Of a DNA stretch of 64,000 bases, positions 60,568 through 64,000 are shown one piece after another (positions within the stretch are counted from its first letter, which is position 1; each line of letters begins with the position of its first letter). A program made the translations under genes and the position numbers. The notes under the pieces were generated by a model that made no database searches, was not told the DNA's origin, and was given only the letters and a program-made list of their open reading frames with translations. Source of the stretch: Canibacter sp052085365 (GTDB lineage: Bacteria; Actinomycetota; Actinomycetes; Actinomycetales; Microbacteriaceae); assembly GCA_052085365.1 (NCBI GenBank), contig JBQDFP010000002.1:210027-274026 (forward strand), given 5' to 3'.

Positions 60568-62841
60568 TTGGGCTTCGGGGAAGGCAACGGAGTAAACTTT
60601 AACGCTCACGGTGGAGCGCTCGATGTCACGCTTACAAATCCCCGAGTGAGCTTTAGCGGCGAATCCGCAACTCTCTCGTTTGACACCGAGAACTCCGAGG
60701 AAGTTACTCAAAGTGGACTTGAGCTTGCGACAGTGGATCTCTCAGCTGGCCCTGAACGCACTCCGGGCAATGGTGAAGTGACTTTAACCTGGACTTCAGC
60801 TCCGGTGACCTTCACAGGCAATGCGAGCTCAGTCTTTAACAACTACAATGACGAACCAGCTGATCCACTTACACTCACAGTGACTGTGCCGAGTTCGGTT
60901 GAAGATGACTCAAATAGTGATGAAGACAATGCTGGCGATGGTGACAATGGCGACGGTCAGGGTCCCGGTGAAGAAGAAAACTCTGGAAATGAAGACCCCA
61001 CTGATGATGACCAGGTTCCTGACGAAGGCGACAACGGGGATGAAGAAGTGGTGTGGGAGCCGAAGATTGAAGCCTACCTCGCTGACGGAGTAACCCCTCT
61101 TGGTACTACGCCGGTATATCCAAACGATGAAATTGTCGTCAAAGGCAGTGGCTTTGACCCGACAGCAAATGTTGGCGGGCGAGGGGTTCCAATTCCAAGT
61201 GGTCAACCGCAGGGTGTGTATGTTGTATTCGGCAACTTTCAAGACACGTGGAAACCTTCAGAAGGTGCGGCGTCCTCCAACCGGGTGGTTGGAGATCAAA
61301 AGTGGCTGCTCACCTCAGAGACTGTGGAAGCCGTACCTTCCAGGTTTCAAGAGACTGTAAAAGAGCAGTGGGCTGAAAACACCGAAGGGGCATTTGAGCT
61401 TAGCCTCACTGCGAGTGAAATTATTAAGGACGGGGAACCAGCTACAGGTAATTATGGCGTATATACATATGCCGCTGGTGGCGCAGATCCTAACGAAGAC
61501 CAAGAACTGATGGTACCGCTGTCTTTTGAAAATGAAAACGGGGCTTTGACCCCAGCTCCAGAAGAAGAGGACACCTGCATAGTCGCGACTGGGGCAACAT
61601 TAAATTGGGGTGTTAAGGAGTCCTTCCGCAAATATGTACGCGGCCCAATCGCACAGGGTGAAATTTCGTGGTTTGGTGGCGTTAAAAGCGCTCCCGAATA
61701 TACATGGTCAGGGGGCGCTGGCAGTGTCGAAGACGATGATGTAGAACTGAAGTGGACCGGTGGTGTTCATTTCAAAGGTCATGAAGGTCAACTCGACATG
61801 ACTATTTCTAATCCAACAGTTAAATTTGGTAACGATGCTGGATTATTTGCTGACGTAAAAACACGTCCGTTCACTGGAACGGACCCAGGTGATCTGCAGC
61901 CCTTCGAAACTTACACTCAGGAAAAGATCGGTGAGATTAAGCCAAGTATCAACCAGAGTGAGAGCGGACTGACTGCAACTTCGTCAGTTGTACTGACTGA
62001 TATCGGGAGTAAGCTCTTCGGACTCTATGATTCTGGGGAACCGCTCGATGCAATAACGGTTAATTCCAGCGTTGCAACAGCAAACTGTGCCGATGGTGTG
62101 CCTGCTCCTGAACGAGGAACCGGCTCGGAAAAAACTGGTAATTCTGCAACTGACTTGCCGGTTGTGGCAGCCAATCAGCCGCAAGAAGAAGCTGACGTCT
62201 GTGTTGCACGCGAAGTCACCGGCGGTGACCTTAGCTGGGGAGTGAAAGACCGCTTCCGTAGCTATGTCACGGGCAAGATCGCCAAGGGTAGCGTGAGCGA
62301 ATCAGGCTTCGGCGGTGCCAGCGGCGCGGTAAACGTTGCTGAAAACGGCATCGGTAGCGCTCAGTTCGGCGGCAGCACCCACTTCACAGGACACAAAGGC
62401 ATTCTCGATATGACGCTCAGTAACCCGAAGGTGCAGCTGTTCGGGAACGGCAGCGGAGTGCTCTACCTTGACGTGCAGGCCAATGACCGCGCAGGTAACC
62501 CCTCAGTTAGCGCGTCAGGTGTGGCATTCGCGAACTTGAGCGGCGCCACCCCGGCTATTTCCGGTGACAGCGTGTCAGTGAGCGGGGCAAGTGCGACCCT
62601 GACGAGCGCCGGAGCAAGCGCATTCGGTGGCTTCTACAGCGCAGGTGAAGCTCTCGATTCGGTGAGCTTCAACGTCAGCCTCGGCGGTGAAGTGCCATGT
62701 GGTGACGACACCAACCCTGCGACACTTGCTGAAACCGGCAGTGACTTGCAGCCCATGCTTCTCGCAGGTGCAGCATTCATTGCGCTCATGGGTATGGCAC
62801 TGATGCGTGCGTCACGCCGACGTGCACAGCAGGTACGCTAG
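60568..62841 (+). CDS. HtaA-domain haem-binding surface protein, main open frame
   Basis: 757 residues from a late TTG; the true start is the GTG at 60260 in the other frame. In order: the rest of HtaA domain 1 (NFNAHGGALDVTL), an Asp/Glu/Asn/Gly-rich linker (about residues 110-165), an immunoglobulin-like domain (VKGSGFDPTANVGGRG), HtaA domain 2 (about 336-515, GGVHFKGHEGQLDM) and HtaA domain 3 (about 545-705, GSTHFTGHKGILDM). The C-terminus is a sorting signal: LAETG (about 720), a hydrophobic segment and a basic tail RASRRRAQQ. HtaA domains bind haem; this protein would capture it at the cell surface. Domain 1 lacks the first His of HFxGH. Confidence 0.88.
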   Translation: MGFGEGNGVNFNAHGGALDVTLTNPRVSFSGESATLSFDTENSEEVTQSGLELATVDLSAGPERTPGNGEVTLTWTSAPVTFTGNASSVFNNYNDEPADPLTLTVTVPSSVEDDSNSDEDNAGDGDNGDGQGPGEEENSGNEDPTDDDQVPDEGDNGDEEVVWEPKIEAYLADGVTPLGTTPVYPNDEIVVKGSGFDPTANVGGRGVPIPSGQPQGVYVVFGNFQDTWKPSEGAASSNRVVGDQKWLLTSETVEAVPSRFQETVKEQWAENTEGAFELSLTASEIIKDGEPATGNYGVYTYAAGGADPNEDQELMVPLSFENENGALTPAPEEEDTCIVATGATLNWGVKESFRKYVRGPIAQGEISWFGGVKSAPEYTWSGGAGSVEDDDVELKWTGGVHFKGHEGQLDMTISNPTVKFGNDAGLFADVKTRPFTGTDPGDLQPFETYTQEKIGEIKPSINQSESGLTATSSVVLTDIGSKLFGLYDSGEPLDAITVNSSVATANCADGVPAPERGTGSEKTGNSATDLPVVAANQPQEEADVCVAREVTGGDLSWGVKDRFRSYVTGKIAKGSVSESGFGGASGAVNVAENGIGSAQFGGSTHFTGHKGILDMTLSNPKVQLFGNGSGVLYLDVQANDRAGNPSVSASGVAFANLSGATPAISGDSVSVSGASATLTSAGASAFGGFYSAGEALDSVSFNVSLGGEVPCGDDTNPATLAETGSDLQPMLLAGAAFIALMGMALMRASRRRAQQVR

Positions 62842-62850
62842 ATGACATCG

Positions 62851-62886
62851 GCCCGTGCTGGGGTGAAAACCCCAGCACGGGCTTTC
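62851..62886 (+). terminator. strong hairpin between the two HtaA genes
   Basis: GCCCGTGCTGGGGT and ACCCCAGCACGGGC pair perfectly over 14 bp with a GAAA loop, followed by TTTCC. It would end or weaken transcription before the second HtaA gene. Confidence 0.9.
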
Positions 62887-62903
62887 CACGCGAAAGGACA
62901 ACA

Positions 62904-63719
62904 ATGGGAAGACGAACCGCAACTGCTGTTGCCGCAAGTCTGATCGCAGGTGGCGCACTCGTGCTCGTGCCCGCGACTGCGCAAGCAGAAACCTCAGAAG
63001 CGTGCACCATTAGCGACGCGACGCTCACCTGGGGTGTGAAAGAAAGCTTCCGCAGCTATATCTCCGGGTCGATCGCAAACGGTTCGTGGGAAGCCACGGA
63101 CGGAGCAACATATGAGACTCCCGACTTCAACTGGACCGGCGGTACGGGCTCATACGATCCCGAAACCAAAACCGGCAGTGTGTCGTTCACCGGTGGGATT
63201 CACTTCACCGGTCATGAGGGCATTCTCAACATGAACATGGCGAACCCCACTGTCCAAATCAATGACGGTGTGGCGACGCTCGCGCTCGATATGAAATCGA
63301 ATGATGTTGATGGTTCAGTCTCAGTCGACGAGAAACAGATCCCGGCAATAAAAATCGAGGGAGATGTCTCAGGCGAAGACGAACTGACGCTTGATGCGGC
63401 GCCGTCAACACTGAGCGAAGAAGGCGCACCCGCATTCGGTGACTTCTATGAAGCCGGCGAAGCAGCAGACCCGGTGACCTTTGCAGCACCGCTTCACTGC
63501 CCGGCAGCTGTGGCCGAAGAACCTGCAGAAGAAGAACCACCCGCAGACGAAGCGCCCGCTGCAAGCGATGAAGAAGTTGCCGACACCGGGAACACCGGGT
63601 GGATCATCGCGGCAGTAGTCGCAGGCGTTCTCGTGGTTGCCGGTGCGATCACCGCTGTGGTTCGCCGCAAGAAGAAAGCTGAGCCTGCCCAGCCAGAAGA
63701 CGAAACACCAACTGAATAA
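62904..63719 (+). CDS. HtaA-domain haem-binding membrane-anchored protein
   Basis: A 271-residue single-domain HtaA protein. A signal peptide (about residues 1-28, ending AQA) is followed by the domain (TLTWGVKESFRSYISGSIANG, GGIHFTGHEGILNMNM, closing Cys in PLHCPA). A Glu/Pro/Ala-rich spacer leads to VADTG (about 225), one membrane segment and a basic tail RRKKK. In corynebacteria such short proteins pass haem from the large HtaA to the membrane transporter; no HmuTUV genes are seen in this window. AAAGGA lies 6 nt upstream of the ATG. Confidence 0.93.
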   Translation: MGRRTATAVAASLIAGGALVLVPATAQAETSEACTISDATLTWGVKESFRSYISGSIANGSWEATDGATYETPDFNWTGGTGSYDPETKTGSVSFTGGIHFTGHEGILNMNMANPTVQINDGVATLALDMKSNDVDGSVSVDEKQIPAIKIEGDVSGEDELTLDAAPSTLSEEGAPAFGDFYEAGEAADPVTFAAPLHCPAAVAEEPAEEEPPADEAPAASDEEVADTGNTGWIIAAVVAGVLVVAGAITAVVRRKKKAEPAQPEDETPTE

Positions 63720-63728
63720 ATAGTTACG

Positions 63729-63762
63729 AAGGCCGAGGAGGAATGAACCTCCTCGGCCTTTT
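63729..63762. terminator. bidirectional terminator after the HtaA locus
   Basis: AAGGCCGAGGAGG and CCTCCTCGGCCTT form a perfect 13-bp stem with an AATGAA loop and end in TTTT, between two converging genes. Confidence 0.9.
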
Positions 63763-64000
63763 AGTGCGCGACCTGAGCGATAGCGCGGCGCAGGAATGAT
63801 GCTTTAAGTTCCACCTCATCGGCCTCAGCCTCAGCGTCAGAATCGAGCACAATCGCGCCTCCCGCACCAATCGTCCACACTCCACCGGACAGCACTGCAG
63901 TACGGATGACGATTGACAGGTCTACGTTGCCGTCAGCGCCGAAAAAGCCGGTAGAGCCCCATAGAGTGGTGTAACGCACAGAGGCCCGGACACACCCACC
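63761..64000 (-). CDS. chorismate-binding enzyme, C-terminal end (5' part outside window)
   Basis: The frame is open to the window edge; 79 residues are visible. The stretch STGFFGADGNVDLSIVIRTA, followed by WTIGAGGAIVLDSD and DEVELKASF, is the end of the TrpE/PabB/MenF fold and is closest in style to aminodeoxychorismate synthase component I (PabB), where GADGNVDLSIVIRT-type ends are usual. Anthranilate synthase component I cannot be excluded from this fragment. Confidence 0.7.
   Translation of the reverse strand, partial: GGCVRASVRYTTLWGSTGFFGADGNVDLSIVIRTAVLSGGVWTIGAGGAIVLDSDAEAEADEVELKASFLRRAIAQVAH

Noticed and set aside
60899..61242. Overlapping open frames in the acidic linker of the HtaA gene
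   Set aside because: They arise from the repetitive GAT/GAA/AAT codons of the linker and lack ribosome sites.
1..64000. CRISPR arrays, insertion sequences or prophage genes
   Set aside because: No spaced direct repeats, transposases, integrases or phage structural genes were seen anywhere in the window.

Overview
The window looks like a chromosomal segment of an actinobacterium, most likely in or near Micrococcales. The signs are a 32-residue basic bS22-type ribosomal protein, a RamB/ScfR-type regulator beside glyoxylate genes, many GTG/TTG starts, many genes that appear to be read from leaderless mRNAs, HtaA-type haem proteins with an LAETG-like sorting signal, and a complete mevalonate operon. 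The genus cannot be fixed from the sequence alone.

Layout. 0-11.1 kb: the 3' end of a LysA-family decarboxylase gene, the aceA-aceB glyoxylate shunt operon (- strand) divergent from a RamB/ScfR-like regulator, a PucR regulator, and a second LysA-family decarboxylase followed by a polar amino-acid ABC transporter. 11.1-20.2 kb: housekeeping genes (sirtuin, pyrE, TauE/SafE permease, HAD phosphatase, pgm, pheA, lipid kinase, serS, Cof phosphatase, tRNA-Ser(UGA)). 20.2-26.7 kb: an apparently acquired, more A/T-rich segment with an FCD regulator, MHS-type transporter, ATZ/TRZ-type amidohydrolase and ThDP enzyme, flanked by a broken Imm-5-like gene and a broken DUF4352-like gene. 26.7-33.1 kb: a six-gene mevalonate operon (mvk-mvaD-pmk-fni-mvaA-mvaS). 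33.4-47.9 kb: LCP protein, tRNA-Ser(GCU), ribokinase, an aldehyde dehydrogenase / PLP aldolase / lactone oxidase operon, small membrane proteins, a winged-helix regulator with a long leader, upp, tadA, glutaredoxin, bS22, ArsR regulator, Trk potassium uptake, proC and an orphan CDF C-terminal domain. 48-54.5 kb: archaeal-type AspRS, then an ABC / flavin monooxygenase / acetyltransferase / dehydrogenase operon resembling S-alkylcysteine utilisation. 54.5-60.1 kb: phosphatase, ResA-CcdA-ResB cytochrome c maturation genes, nitrilase-family hydrolase, nitroreductase, msrB. 60.1-63.8 kb: an iron/haem surface locus with two HtaA genes behind a DtxR-like box. The window ends inside a chorismate-binding enzyme gene.

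The strongest unusual signals are: (1) the large three-domain HtaA gene is put out of frame by one exact 20-bp tandem duplication, and removing one copy restores the full reading frame; (2) a 15-codon, four-cysteine leader peptide with a good Shine-Dalgarno sits in the long leader of the winged-helix regulator, suggesting cysteine-dependent control; (3) about 14 starts carry TAnnnT exactly 6-7 nt upstream and no Shine-Dalgarno; (4) there are perfect palindromic operators upstream of the RamB-like gene and of the second ABC operon; (5) the FCD/MHS/amidohydrolase/ThDP cluster is an uncharacterised catabolic system.
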